DNA of 64,000 bases. Origin: Bacillota bacterium (GTDB taxonomy: Bacteria > Bacillota > Negativicutes > Sporomusales > CTSoil-080). The DNA is taken from the NCBI GenBank assembly GCA_017889635.1, contig JAGGAC010000004.1, positions 18,090-82,089 of the forward strand, written 5' to 3'. The position numbers were made by a program, and so were the translations under genes. A model generated the notes under the pieces. It did not search any database. It had not been told where the DNA came from and saw only the letters and a list, made by a program, of their open reading frames with translations. Shown piece by piece: positions 27,719 to 37,088 of this stretch; position 1 is the stretch's first letter, and each line of letters starts with the position of its first letter.

Positions 27719-29212
27719 TTAAGCTGAGATGGCTGACTTATCGCTATTTATAAACGAACGGAACTCTTCTCCATCAATAGATTCTTTCTCTAGCAGTATA
27801 TCCACTGTATGGACAAGCACTGGCCGGTGGTTGCTCAAAATAGCCTGAACCTTGTTTTCTAACTCTTTAAAAATCGTCACAATTGCTGAGTGCAAGGACT
27901 CTTGCGGCAAATCAGCTGGTGACACAATACCGATTCCAGACATCCCGCCATGAACAATTTTACGCGCTAAATCAGCTGCCTGTTCGAAATCACTTGCCGC
28001 TCCAGTACTGCGGTTTCCTAATATAAGCTCCTCCGCAATGGCCCCAGCAAGAGCTACCGCAATTCTAGCTTTAAGAAAATCACAAGTGTATAAGTACATA
28101 TCATCCAGCGGAGTCTGACGAACATAGCCCAAGGCCTTCCCTCGAGGCGAAACATTAACACTAGCAACCGACCCAGGCTGAAAGATTTCGCTAATAATCG
28201 CATGGCCTGCTTCATGAACGGCGATGCGGTGCTTTTCTTCCTTTCCCGGTAAGCGATCAAGTTTCTCTCCCATAATAACTTTATCAATAGCACAGGTAAG
28301 GTGCTCGGCTTTAACTTTGTTTTTTCCTTCTCTTAACGCCATAATCGCCGCTTCATTTACCAAGCTTTCTAAGTGTGCGCCGGAAAAACCAAAAGTAGCT
28401 GCTGCAATCTCTTCAAGCGATACTTCTGGCGCCAAAGGCTTATTTCTAGTATGAAGTTTAAGAATATGCAGACGTCCACCTTTATCCGGCAAATCAACCC
28501 GCACCTGACGATCAAACCGTCCGGGACGGAGTAAGGCTGGATCAAGCATATCTGCCCTGTTGGTAGCACCAATCACCAACATCTTGATATTATCACCATC
28601 AGCAATCCCATCCATCTGTACCAACAATTCATTCAGAGTCTGATCATATTCTAGATGTCCGGAATTACTACCTCGTTTTCCGCCAAGCACCTCAATCTCA
28701 TCAATAAACACCACCGCGCTTACTTTTCCCTGTTTTTTTGCAAGCGAGCGCGCCTGTTTAAATATCTCCCTAACTCTTTTTGCTCCAACACCTACATACA
28801 TTTCAACAAACTCCGAGCCGCTTGCAGCAACAAATGCGGAATTAGTAAATTGAGCAGCAGCCTTTGCCAAAAGCGTTTTTCCTGTCCCTGGCGGACCATT
28901 AAGCAGTAGTCCCTTCAAAGGTCTAATACCAAGTTCACGAATGGCTTCGGCATTCGCAATAAAATTCAACGCCTCCACAAGCTCATTTTTGGCGACATCC
29001 TGCCCACCGATATCATCGAAAGCAACAGTTTCTTGATTTTTGGGATTTTGAAAGGCTGCGAACGACTTGCTGCCAACGCGTCCATTACCAAAATATATAA
29101 GCATACCAGCTAGCCCGGCAATAAACAAAACCGGCCAAAGATTTACCCCTTGCCAAATCAGATATATTATTATCCCGGTTAGAACTCCGCCACCACTCGC
29201 TAATAATCGCAT
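27719..29212 (-). CDS. Compact FtsH-like membrane AAA metalloprotease
   Basis: The 497-aa protein has AAA ATPase motifs GPPGTGKT (Walker A, about 106-113), VVFIDEIE (Walker B) and an SRH with NRADMLDPALLRPGRFDRQV. The zinc protease motif HEAGH is near 333-337, with a downstream Asp ligand in GAASDFEQA. Two close N-terminal helices occupy about the first 42 residues, with only a few residues between them. The periplasmic domain of canonical 600-650-aa FtsH is thus missing. ATG 29212 is preferred over GTG 29215 for spacing to AGGAGG. Confidence 0.9.
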   Translation of the reverse strand: MRLLASGGGVLTGIIIYLIWQGVNLWPVLFIAGLAGMLIYFGNGRVGSKSFAAFQNPKNQETVAFDDIGGQDVAKNELVEALNFIANAEAIRELGIRPLKGLLLNGPPGTGKTLLAKAAAQFTNSAFVAASGSEFVEMYVGVGAKRVREIFKQARSLAKKQGKVSAVVFIDEIEVLGGKRGSNSGHLEYDQTLNELLVQMDGIADGDNIKMLVIGATNRADMLDPALLRPGRFDRQVRVDLPDKGGRLHILKLHTRNKPLAPEVSLEEIAAATFGFSGAHLESLVNEAAIMALREGKNKVKAEHLTCAIDKVIMGEKLDRLPGKEEKHRIAVHEAGHAIISEIFQPGSVASVNVSPRGKALGYVRQTPLDDMYLYTCDFLKARIAVALAGAIAEELILGNRSTGAASDFEQAADLARKIVHGGMSGIGIVSPADLPQESLHSAIVTIFKELENKVQAILSNHRPVLVHTVDILLEKESIDGEEFRSFINSDKSAISA

Positions 29213-29751
29213 CACTTAACCTCCTGGCTAGAGCTTTGACGAGGAATCACTGAGTACAGCGCAGTTTGTCCCTTAGTAAGTTCCACATAAACATATTTTG
29301 CGTCCACATACACCCTTGCTTCAACCTGTGCGGTTCTAGCATGAGCCTTTATGCTATCGGCCATTGCCGCAAAATTCCCTGTAGTAATTGCTTCCTGAAC
29401 ATAATAATGAATATCATAATATAAGCTTTCTAATTCCGGAGTCCGGTGATCATCTAAAATAACGCTAAAGGACCTACGACCCAATATTTTCTTGCTGGTT
29501 GACATTATCTGATTATAAGTTTTTTGCAAATCCGCCACCTGACCAAGAGTAACAGTTATTGTTATACCGTCAGAGTTTTTTCCAGCCTCATTCCAAGTAG
29601 CTCCTTCAACTCCAGGTATATCCTGCATACTTTTATTCAGAGGCTTGGCAATCCCATAATTATTCCATACCAATTGCCCTGCTACCAATACTGCTATAGT
29701 AATAAATAGAGTAGCTGCATACACAGTCCAGTTATTATGATTCCAAGTCAT
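29212..29751 (-). CDS. Unrecognised membrane-anchored protein, partner of the FtsH-like protease
   Basis: A 179-aa protein with one N-terminal helix (about residues 7-27) and a soluble, probably extracytoplasmic remainder with alternating beta strands. I do not recognise a family. The start is ATG 29751, preceded by CAGGGAGGG; an upstream in-frame start at 29775 has no ribosome site. Its stop overlaps the protease start (AAGTGATG), so the two are translated together. It may supply the external domain missing from the protease (inference). Confidence 0.75.
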   Translation of the reverse strand: MTWNHNNWTVYAATLFITIAVLVAGQLVWNNYGIAKPLNKSMQDIPGVEGATWNEAGKNSDGITITVTLGQVADLQKTYNQIMSTSKKILGRRSFSVILDDHRTPELESLYYDIHYYVQEAITTGNFAAMADSIKAHARTAQVEARVYVDAKYVYVELTKGQTALYSVIPRQSSSQEVK

Positions 29752-29967
29752 TTTTACCCTCCCTGAGTCAAACAAGTTAACATAATTATAACATCATTTA
29801 CAGATTTCGAAAACTTGTACTAATTGGCATAATATACGGCAACTGTCACATAATATAAGTAAGCTTAAGCTTTGTCAGAGGTTATTGTACCTGACGATTC
29901 TTGGAGCAAACTTAGTTTAAGTACCTTACGACCCGATTTCTAAGACAGGTTGAAAGGAGGTTATTGC

Positions 29968-30162
29968 TTGGATAGAGCAGCATTAATTTTAGTCATTATC
30001 GGCGCACTTAATTGGTTACTGGTAGGATTATTTCAATTCGATCTTGTCGCCAACGTCTTTGGTGGACAAGCTTCACTTATCAGCCGGGCCATATACACAC
30101 TTGTTGGACTATCAGGCGTATGGGCAATTTCACTATTATTTCGCGAACGAGAAAAAGTTTGA
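29968..30162 (+). CDS. DUF378 (YuzA-type) small membrane protein
   Basis: A 64-aa protein with two hydrophobic helices. The N-terminal ALILVIIGALNWLLVGLF and the central GLSGVWAI are typical of DUF378. Function is unknown. I start at TTG 29968 because AAAGGAGG ends 7 bases before it. It is transcribed divergently from the protease operon. Confidence 0.88.
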   Translation: MDRAALILVIIGALNWLLVGLFQFDLVANVFGGQASLISRAIYTLVGLSGVWAISLLFREREKV

Positions 30163-30213
30163 TATCACTATCACGGTTGTAGCAATCAATTCTAATTATG
30201 TACGTAAAAATTT

Positions 30214-30248
30214 TAAGAGGCCGTCTCTAGAAGAGACAGCCTCTTTTC
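30214..30248 (+). terminator. Terminator after the DUF378 gene
   Basis: AAGAGGC-GTCTCT and AGAGAC-GCCTCTT pair with one bulge mismatch, followed by TTTT. Confidence 0.85.
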
Positions 30249-30293
30249 ATATTGACATTTTTTAGTGCTATTATCTTCTACTTTCAGTTCTTG

Positions 30294-31094
30294 TTATAGC
30301 GCGATAATAGCACCAATCCTACCAGTATGGCCTTTTCCTGCACGGTAGGAAAAGAACAGTTCAGTATTGCAGTTAGTGCAAACACCACTAGTCGTTATAT
30401 TACTATTATCCACACCAATATCTACCAGTTGACGCCGGTTAGCTTCCCAAAGATCAAGCAACCAACGTTCCCCCCTGGGAATAATAATATCTTGCCACCA
30501 GCTAAACGATTCTTTTAAAACGCTAATTACTGTTTTATCTACTTCATAGCAGCATGCCCCAATAGACGGCGCAATTGCTACCACGCAATCAGTCGGCTTC
30601 GTTCCAAACTTATCTTGCATCGTAAAAATAGTCTTCTGGGCAATTTTGGCCACTGTTCCCCGCCAGCCGGCATGGCTAACTGCCACCACATTGTGCGTCG
30701 GATCATAAATCAAAACTGGCACACAATCGGCGAAAGAAAGCATTAACGGTACCCCTTTAGCACCAGTAATAAGCGCGTCAGTCTCCTTAATCAGAGTCGC
30801 TCCCTCAGCAACATCTTTTTCTTCAACTACATAAATACTATCACCATGTACCTGCCCTGCAGTCACCAGTTTGTCAGCATCAACCCCAACTGCTTCGCAA
30901 AACAGACGTCGGTTAACTTTTACTATTTCAACATCATCACCGGTCGAGAGCCCAAGATTAAGTGTGTCGTAAGGCATTTTACTAAGTCCACCCAGTCTTG
31001 TCGACAGGCCATGTTTTATATTTAGCTGATCAAAATGCGCAAACGTACCAAACCATACCCCATTACTATGCCGTTTTACACTAAAATTTTTCAC
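30294..31094 (-). CDS. pgeF: PgeF/YfiH-type purine nucleoside or peptidoglycan-editing hydrolase
   Basis: This 266-aa laccase-domain (DUF152) protein has VTAGQVHGDSIYVV, SFADCVPVLIYD, VAVSHAGWRGTV and CCYEVD, carrying the His/Cys zinc ligands. Homologues act as peptidoglycan-editing factors or as purine nucleoside phosphorylase/adenosine deaminase enzymes. Start GTG 31094 sits 6-7 bases after GAGGAGG; the longer frame to 31130 would run into the upstream gene. In many Firmicutes this gene lies in the ylm cluster; here it is separate. Confidence 0.9.
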   Translation of the reverse strand: MKNFSVKRHSNGVWFGTFAHFDQLNIKHGLSTRLGGLSKMPYDTLNLGLSTGDDVEIVKVNRRLFCEAVGVDADKLVTAGQVHGDSIYVVEEKDVAEGATLIKETDALITGAKGVPLMLSFADCVPVLIYDPTHNVVAVSHAGWRGTVAKIAQKTIFTMQDKFGTKPTDCVVAIAPSIGACCYEVDKTVISVLKESFSWWQDIIIPRGERWLLDLWEANRRQLVDIGVDNSNITTSGVCTNCNTELFFSYRAGKGHTGRIGAIIAL

Positions 31095-31113
31095 TTTTCT
31101 ACCTCCTCTAAAG

Positions 31114-32868
31114 TCACTGGCAAACACCACATCGTGTGCACCCTGGCAAGCAAACCGCAGTAGACTTTTTTGCTGCCGCTTTATTACATTCTTCCTTCAA
31201 ATAAGCATCTGCTAAACCAATATCAAGCACCTGCCAAGGGAAGATTTCGTCAAAGGTGCGACAGCGATACAAATAGTCCTCCTGATTAATACCCGTTTCT
31301 TTCAAAGCCTGCCGCCATGCCTTTATACCACCACGTTTCTGTGCAGCAAGAAGCACTTCTCCCAGCCGCCTATCCCCCCGAGCCAAGACACCCTGAATAT
31401 AAGCCTCCCGGGGCGATTCCACCAGTACCTCAATTCCTTTATCAGCCTTGAACGCCAACTGTATTGTTTTTAGCCTTTTCTCAACCACTGAAAGGTCAAC
31501 CATTGGTACCCATTGGAACGGAGTAAAGGGCTTGGGAACGAATGGGTTTACGCTTAATGTTAATCTCCCCTTACTGCCAAGTCGCTCCATCTCTCGTTTA
31601 AGCGTAACTGTCATTGCAATAATTGAAGCTATATCCTCATCAGTTTCATAAGGCAGTCCAACCATTATATACAGGCGAATATTAGGTATTCCCGCCCGAA
31701 TCGCCAGACCGACCGCCTTAGCCAAATCTTCATCAGTTATCCCCTTATTAATAACCCGCCGCAGCCGTTCACTGCCAGCCTCCGGCGCCAGAGTTAGCGT
31801 TTTATGGCCGCTGACTGCCAAAGCATTTGCCAAAGTTGGAGTAAGTGAATCGGCCCTTAGCGACGCTACCGATAATTTCATTCCTTGACTAAGAATATAC
31901 TCACACAGTCTATCGATATCAGGATAATCAGAAATCGCGGCCCCCACCAACCCAACCTTACTGCGATATTTCGCTGCAAAGTCGACCGCCGCCACAACCC
32001 GGTCATAAGACCTTACCCTTGGTCGACGAAAACAATATCCAGCCATACAAAATCGGCAATGCCGCCCACAACCGCGCGAAATCTCAATTAAAAACATGTC
32101 CCTAAATTCAGTTTCATCCGTAATAATTACCGTTTGAGCAGGATAGTCGTCCAACCTTTTTATCCACCGGCGACTAATCCTCGCAGGAACATTGGTCAGC
32201 TGCTTATATCCGCTAAGCAGTCCATTAATACCATATTCTGGATGGTAAAACCGCGGCACATAAACGCCATCTATACCTGCAAGGTTCAGCAGTATCTCTG
32301 ACCGGGATAGGCCAGCCTTTCGACCATGGTAGTACACATCCAGAAATTCGTTAATTACTTCTTCACCTTCACCAACAATAGCAACATCAATAAAATCAGC
32401 GAGTGGCTCAGGATTAAAGGTGGCACACGGTCCTCCAATAATTACCAGCGGATGATTCTCATCGCGCCGAGCTGCAACAAGCGGTATTTTGCCCAATGCT
32501 AGCATATTTAATAAATTGAAATAATCCATCTCAAAAGACACGGCAAAAGCCAAAATCTCAAACTCATGTACCGGTCGCTGTGTTTCCAACGTCAATAGTG
32601 GCGTATTCGTCCGTCTGTACTCGTCAGTATCTTTTTTATCCGGCAAAAAAAGCCGTTCACAAGCGGTATCGCCACGCCGATTGATCTCTTGATAAATAAT
32701 CTGAAACCCTAAGTTTGACATCCCGACATTATAAGTATTGGGATAAGCTAAAACAAATCCCTTGCGGGATCCTGGAGCATACACCTGTGCTCCCAATTCG
32801 GCAATCAGCGTTTTTTGCAATTTCTCTCTAAGCTGCCAAGACATACTGTGCTTCACATCCCCATACAT
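31114..32868 (-). CDS. B12-binding-type radical SAM protein
   Basis: The 584-aa protein has an N-terminal cobalamin-binding-like domain (YPNTYNVGMSNLGFQ, IIGGPCATFNPEP). The radical SAM core follows, with CGRHCRFC supplying the 4Fe-4S ligands. It resembles the TIGR03960 family of unknown reaction. In other genomes that family often pairs with a DUF2344 gene, which is not seen here. The C-terminus ends with a cysteine-rich CLPGCTRCGVC, suggesting a second metal centre. It precedes pgeF by 19 bases. Confidence 0.87.
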   Translation of the reverse strand: MYGDVKHSMSWQLREKLQKTLIAELGAQVYAPGSRKGFVLAYPNTYNVGMSNLGFQIIYQEINRRGDTACERLFLPDKKDTDEYRRTNTPLLTLETQRPVHEFEILAFAVSFEMDYFNLLNMLALGKIPLVAARRDENHPLVIIGGPCATFNPEPLADFIDVAIVGEGEEVINEFLDVYYHGRKAGLSRSEILLNLAGIDGVYVPRFYHPEYGINGLLSGYKQLTNVPARISRRWIKRLDDYPAQTVIITDETEFRDMFLIEISRGCGRHCRFCMAGYCFRRPRVRSYDRVVAAVDFAAKYRSKVGLVGAAISDYPDIDRLCEYILSQGMKLSVASLRADSLTPTLANALAVSGHKTLTLAPEAGSERLRRVINKGITDEDLAKAVGLAIRAGIPNIRLYIMVGLPYETDEDIASIIAMTVTLKREMERLGSKGRLTLSVNPFVPKPFTPFQWVPMVDLSVVEKRLKTIQLAFKADKGIEVLVESPREAYIQGVLARGDRRLGEVLLAAQKRGGIKAWRQALKETGINQEDYLYRCRTFDEIFPWQVLDIGLADAYLKEECNKAAAKKSTAVCLPGCTRCGVCQ

Positions 32869-32970
32869 CGCGATAAAAACTCGCTTGATCTCTACATTAA
32901 CATTGTTTAATTTTATAGTTATACATCGGTTTATTTATTCCCTTTATTGCCACTGTCATAACGTACTCCC

Positions 32971-33005
32971 CAAAAAAAGACAACTCACAATTACTGTGAG
33001 CTGTC
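32971..33005 (-). terminator. Terminator after the 66-residue membrane protein gene
   Basis: On the minus strand GACAGCTCACAG and TTGTGAGTTGTC form a hairpin followed by seven T. Confidence 0.88.
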
Positions 33006-33191
33006 AAATATTTTTTCCTTATACTTACCTAACTGCTTATCTTCATCAGACTTGGCTCCGACGAAGTCCAGCAAAGAGTTTAGTATCATAGCTTGATCCG
33101 ATAACTTTTCCGTATAATTGCGCTTCAATACTAATACTTCTACCGTTAAAAGCACCACTAACAACAATAACACAAATTCTATCGGCGTCAT
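32991..33191 (-). CDS. Small single-helix membrane protein, unrecognised
   Basis: The 66-aa product has a hydrophobic N-terminal helix (about residues 5-22, VLLLLVVLLTVEVLVL) and a charged 40-residue tail. A strong ribosome site (GCGGAGGGGAAATA) precedes the ATG and a terminator overlaps the stop, which together support a real gene. I recognise no family. It lies alone between nrdG and the radical SAM gene on the same strand. Confidence 0.72.
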   Translation of the reverse strand: MTPIEFVLLLLVVLLTVEVLVLKRNYTEKLSDQAMILNSLLDFVGAKSDEDKQLGKYKEKIFDSSQ

Positions 33192-33259
33192 TATTTCCCC
33201 TCCGCCATTTAAGGATACTCTAGAGTATATGCGGAAAGATCAGACCCGATGACAAAATT

Positions 33260-33775
33260 TTAAACCTGAAAACTAATATCCGCCTCAACACACTGCCCCA
33301 GCGTAAAAGATTGCACTACATCAATAAGCCGTTGATTACGCGACCCACGAAAGGCTAAACCAATGTCCCTTTCTTCTTCCTTGTACAAGCCATCAACCAG
33401 TATATCGGTCTTGACAAGTAACTGGTGCACTCCCGGATTTCTGTCAGCCATAGCCAACAATTGTTCAAAAGTGTACCCGGAATAAGTAACAATATTAAGT
33501 CCAAGTCCTTTAACGCGCTCAGCAACTAATGCTAACGGCTCAGCCTGAATAAACGGCTCCCCTCCGGAAAAAGTAACACCGCGAATAAGCTTAACTTTAG
33601 CAATCTCGGTTAATAAATCCTCAGTAGTAACAAAAGTCCCTTTATCCAGATCATGTGTCTTGGGGTTATGACAGCCTTTACAACGATGAGGGCACCCCTG
33701 AGTAAAAATAACGAATCTTATACCCGGTCCGTCGACAACACTCTCTTGGATTGTACCAGCAATTCTCACTTCCAT
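33260..33775 (-). CDS. nrdG: Anaerobic ribonucleotide reductase activase (NrdG)
   Basis: A 171-aa radical SAM enzyme that installs the glycyl radical on NrdD. The iron-sulfur motif is CPHRCKGC, with FTQGCPHRCKGCHNPKTHD and VTFSGGEPF around it. ATG 33775 is chosen over an upstream TTG 33799 because GAAGGGA precedes it and MEVRIAG fits the family start. It follows nrdD by 30 bases in the NrdR-controlled operon. Confidence 0.96.
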   Translation of the reverse strand: MEVRIAGTIQESVVDGPGIRFVIFTQGCPHRCKGCHNPKTHDLDKGTFVTTEDLLTEIAKVKLIRGVTFSGGEPFIQAEPLALVAERVKGLGLNIVTYSGYTFEQLLAMADRNPGVHQLLVKTDILVDGLYKEEERDIGLAFRGSRNQRLIDVVQSFTLGQCVEADISFQV

Positions 33776-33805
33776 AAATATCCCTTCTTTACCCACCAAC
33801 CACTA

Positions 33806-35818
33806 TCAAACATGAGCAGTCCGTTCTTTCAGTTCGTGACACTTCGCGTCATTAAATCGATCCATAGTACTTAAATAACCAGTAATACGACGCACCCGAC
33901 GAATAGACGTAGTTCCACATGATGGACAATGCTCGGTATCAATTACCCCGATTTGGCCACACCCGTCACAAAAATCAATAGGAAAATTAATGCCAGCATA
34001 ACCTATGTCGCACTGATTCATATATCGGATAATATCTTCTACCGCACCGAGGTTATTTATCGGCGGCGAATTAAATTCCACATAGCTGATATGTCCTGCA
34101 TTAGCGTACTTATGATATACTCCCTCTATGCGAATCTTATCAAAAAAAGAAATTGGATAGTTAACCGGCACATGAAATGAGTTTGTATAATACTCTTTAT
34201 CGGTTACCCCTGGAATCATTCCGTATTCACGGCGGTCCATTGCCACAAATCGCCCGGACAATCCTTCAGCCGGGGTAGCCAATAACGTATAATTAAGATC
34301 ATAGCGCTCAGCGGCCTTATCAACCTGATTGCGCATAAACGCAACAATCTCTTCACCTAAAACCTGCGCTTCTTCGCTCTCGCCATGATGCTCCCCTGTC
34401 AATGCCACCAGCGTTTCTGCCAGCCCAATAAAGCCAACAGAAAGTGTCCCGTGCTTAATTACATCTTCGATAACATCCTTAGGTGACAACTTGTCCGAAT
34501 CAAGATACAACCCTTGCCCCATTAAAAACGGCATATCTTTTACCTTAAGCTGCGCCTGCACCTGGTAACGATGATAAAGCTGCTCCACAGTAAGTTCAAT
34601 AAGCTCAGCCAGCTTTTGGTAAAACTTCATCAAGTTACGTTCAGCTTTGATCGCTAGTCGCGGCAAATTAATTGTTGTAAAACTCAGGTTTCCCCGCCCA
34701 TCGGTCACCTCCGGTCCCCGCCGGTTAGCCATGGTCCTTGTACGGCACCCCATATAACCCACTTGATCGCCGTACGCTTTATTAAAAGAAGCATCCATAA
34801 AGCTAAATGTCGGATTAAGCCGTTTAGCCGCTACCCTAATAGCCAGTTTTAACAAATCGTAGTTCGGATCGCCTGAATTTAAGTTTATACCTGCTTTGAT
34901 CCTAAAAATTATATTAGGAAAAATCGGGTTTTCACCACGACCCAAGCCCTTTTCATAAGCAAGCAGAATATTCCTTGTCACCATTCGCCCGGCTGGTGTA
35001 ATATCAGTTCCTAGATTTAAGCTGGAAAAAGGAACTTGAGCTCCAGCCCGGCTGTGCATACTGTTAAGATTATAAATCAGAGCTTCCATAGCCTGAAAAG
35101 CTTCATTCTCATCGACATTTTCCATGTACGGAGCCATATCCCGGTCAAAAAAGGCGAACGACTGGCCGCCATGCATATCATTCTGTGAACTCTGCAGAAT
35201 AATCGCTGCTTGAGCTGTCGCCGAAGCTGGACGTTTAGGAGGCCGGATAAAACCATGTCCGGTGTTAAAACCATCTCGCAGTAACTTTCCTAGCGGTATT
35301 TGAATACAAGTCAGCGTCTTGCCATAAAAGTCAAGATCATGGATATGGAAATCTCCCCTTTTATGAGCTGCCGCCATATTTTCGGGAATCAAACGGTTTA
35401 AATAATACGCCTTGCTGGCGGCACTGGCAATCTGCAACATTTTGGCTGAAGGCGAGTTGGAAACATTAGCATTCTCCTTGTTGGTTTCCACCAAAATCTC
35501 TCCAACTGCAGCCATTAGATCAGATTTAGCTTCCCGTATCCGAGTCCGCTGATTGCGGTATATAATATATGCCTTGGCGGTTTTAGCATGGCCCTTTTCA
35601 ATTAGCATTTTCTCCACAGCGTCCTGAACATCTTCCACACTAAATAAACCACCGTTATGTTTTTGTTTCAAATAACGCAGAACATCAAGTGTTAACTCCA
35701 TAGCCATCTGCTTGTCCGCTCCGCCAACAGCTTTAGCGGCCTTAAAAATAGCTTCCGTTATCTTAGCCTCATCAAAATGAACTTCTCGTCCGTCACGCTT
35801 TCTGATATTTACGAACAT
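33806..35818 (-). CDS. nrdD: Anaerobic (class III) ribonucleoside-triphosphate reductase (NrdD)
   Basis: The 670-aa enzyme makes deoxynucleotides under strict anaerobiosis. Residues 1-90 form an ATP-cone (MFVNIRKRDGREVHFDEAKI) for allosteric control. The glycyl radical barrel follows, then a zinc site with CDGC and CPSC. RRITGYL near the C-terminus is the glycyl-radical loop. At 670 aa it is shorter than E. coli NrdD but normal for Firmicutes. It lies 28 bases after nrdR. Confidence 0.97.
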   Translation of the reverse strand: MFVNIRKRDGREVHFDEAKITEAIFKAAKAVGGADKQMAMELTLDVLRYLKQKHNGGLFSVEDVQDAVEKMLIEKGHAKTAKAYIIYRNQRTRIREAKSDLMAAVGEILVETNKENANVSNSPSAKMLQIASAASKAYYLNRLIPENMAAAHKRGDFHIHDLDFYGKTLTCIQIPLGKLLRDGFNTGHGFIRPPKRPASATAQAAIILQSSQNDMHGGQSFAFFDRDMAPYMENVDENEAFQAMEALIYNLNSMHSRAGAQVPFSSLNLGTDITPAGRMVTRNILLAYEKGLGRGENPIFPNIIFRIKAGINLNSGDPNYDLLKLAIRVAAKRLNPTFSFMDASFNKAYGDQVGYMGCRTRTMANRRGPEVTDGRGNLSFTTINLPRLAIKAERNLMKFYQKLAELIELTVEQLYHRYQVQAQLKVKDMPFLMGQGLYLDSDKLSPKDVIEDVIKHGTLSVGFIGLAETLVALTGEHHGESEEAQVLGEEIVAFMRNQVDKAAERYDLNYTLLATPAEGLSGRFVAMDRREYGMIPGVTDKEYYTNSFHVPVNYPISFFDKIRIEGVYHKYANAGHISYVEFNSPPINNLGAVEDIIRYMNQCDIGYAGINFPIDFCDGCGQIGVIDTEHCPSCGTTSIRRVRRITGYLSTMDRFNDAKCHELKERTAHV

Positions 35819-35846
35819 TTAAATCTCCCACCTTTAATTTGACCCT

Positions 35847-36314
35847 TTATTGGACCTTTTTTTGTGCTTTCATTAAAGCTTCCAGCTCTTGCATGAAATT
35901 GTTGAGATCAGTAAATTGACGGTAGACCGAAGCAAACCGCACATAAGCAACCTGATCGATATCTTTTAGATGCCTGATCACAACATCCCCAATATAATGG
36001 GATGCCACTTCCCGCTCCATCAAATTGCGGATCTCTTTTTCCACCTTATCTACAAGATTCTCGACGACAGTAATTGGAATGGGCCGCTTCTCACAGGCTC
36101 GAAGCAATCCATTCAATAGTTTGGATCTATCAAACATTTCTCGCCGACCGTCTTTCTTAATTACCATTAATGGGGTTTCTTCCACAACTTCATAGGTAGT
36201 AAACCGCCGCATACACTGTAGACATTCTCGTCGGCGCCTGATTGAGCTGCCTTCCTCAGCGGCCCGTGAGTCAATTACCTTACTTTCAGCAAAACTGCAA
36301 AACGGGCAGCGCAT
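35847..36314 (-). CDS. nrdR: Transcriptional repressor NrdR
   Basis: The 155-aa protein has an N-terminal zinc ribbon (MRCPFC and CLQC pairs) and an ATP-cone ([19 protein letters not shown]). NrdR senses dATP/ATP and represses ribonucleotide reductase genes at NrdR boxes. The true start is ATG 36314, just after AAGGAGGTACATATT; an upstream in-frame ATG would add 10 residues before the conserved MRCPFC. Two NrdR boxes lie upstream, so it should repress itself and nrdDG. Confidence 0.97.
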   Translation of the reverse strand: MRCPFCSFAESKVIDSRAAEEGSSIRRRRECLQCMRRFTTYEVVEETPLMVIKKDGRREMFDRSKLLNGLLRACEKRPIPITVVENLVDKVEKEIRNLMEREVASHYIGDVVIRHLKDIDQVAYVRFASVYRQFTDLNNFMQELEALMKAQKKVQ

Positions 36315-36635
36315 AATATGTACCTCCTTACCACTAACTATCACACCTGTAATTTAACCGTTAATACCTTCGCCGAATCCCCAGCAAATACCATATGTTG
36401 TATTCTTTAAATAATATTACGCCACATATTGTGTGAATCCTGCCTCAAAAATAATTTTCTACAAAAAGTTTGAATTTTTTACAAAATAAAAATCCGACAA
36501 ACATTGGAGTTGTCCTTCAGCCCAGCGAAATTTCTTACTTTAATAGCTGTTAATATTTCGACATTTTTCACACTTTTGTAACATTTACACAGCTTATACA
36601 GGCGCTCTCTTCCAGATTGCAAAATTAGCAAGTCG
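36315..36635. other. Regulatory region upstream of nrdR
   Basis: The 321 bases between nrdR and ylmC hold two NrdR boxes at 36388-36434 and otherwise AT-rich sequence. No ORF or RNA gene is recognised. Confidence 0.6.
36388..36434 (-). promoter_or_regulatory. Paired NrdR boxes
   Basis: Box 1 (36388-36403, ATACCATATGTTGTAT) matches 12 of 16 positions of ACACWATATATWGTGT. Box 2 (36419-36434, ACGCCACATATTGTGT) matches 13 of 16. Their starts are 31 bases apart, close to three DNA turns, the known NrdR arrangement. Confidence 0.85.
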
Positions 36636-36641
36636 CTAATT
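36620..36641 (-). terminator. Short terminator at the end of ylmC
   Basis: AATTAGC and GCTAATT pair around five bases and are followed on the minus strand by TTTT. The stem overlaps the ylmC stop codon. Confidence 0.5.
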
Positions 36642-36896
36642 ATCAACACGTTTCAATTCAACTGTAGGACTTTCCACCAAAATACAGTCAACACCAATCT
36701 TATTAATTTTATTCCAAGGAATTACAACATCCTCATTACGACCAAACAGCCCTAAAAATCGCCCCGGACCGGGTACAACAATAGCAGTAAGTTTGCCTGT
36801 TGAAATATCAATCTCAATATCCATAATCCCACCCAATTGCTTGCCATCAATAATATTAATAACCATCTTTGATTTCAGATCGCTTGTCTTCAACAT
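36636..36896 (-). CDS. YlmC/YmxH-family PRC-barrel protein
   Basis: An 86-aa PRC-barrel protein (MLKTSDLKSKMVINIIDGKQ, then GLFGRNEDVVIPWNKI and IGVDCILVE). The family is sporulation-associated in Firmicutes and its role is unclear. ATG 36896 is chosen because AAGGAGCGGGGG lies before it; the in-frame ATG at 36917 does not fit the family start. Confidence 0.9.
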   Translation of the reverse strand: MLKTSDLKSKMVINIIDGKQLGGIMDIEIDISTGKLTAIVVPGPGRFLGLFGRNEDVVIPWNKINKIGVDCILVESPTVELKRVDN

Positions 36897-37059
36897 AATC
36901 CCCCGCTCCTTCTGCACTTGTTTTCCTATTATTATATGAAGGACAAGGAATAAATGTGACTAGTGTTTTTTTCAATAAAACTATAAATTCCAGACATTCG
37001 TCGAAAACTTGGCTATATATGGCTGACTTTAACACTCTAAAAATTCTCCAAGCTTTTCT

Positions 37060-37088
37060 TTGACTCGACTGATATTTTTTTATATAAT
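37060..37088 (+). promoter_or_regulatory. Sigma-A promoter of the 58-residue protein gene
   Basis: TTGACT (37060-37065) and TATAAT (37083-37088) lie 17 bases apart, leaving a leader of about 90 bases to the start codon. Confidence 0.75.
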
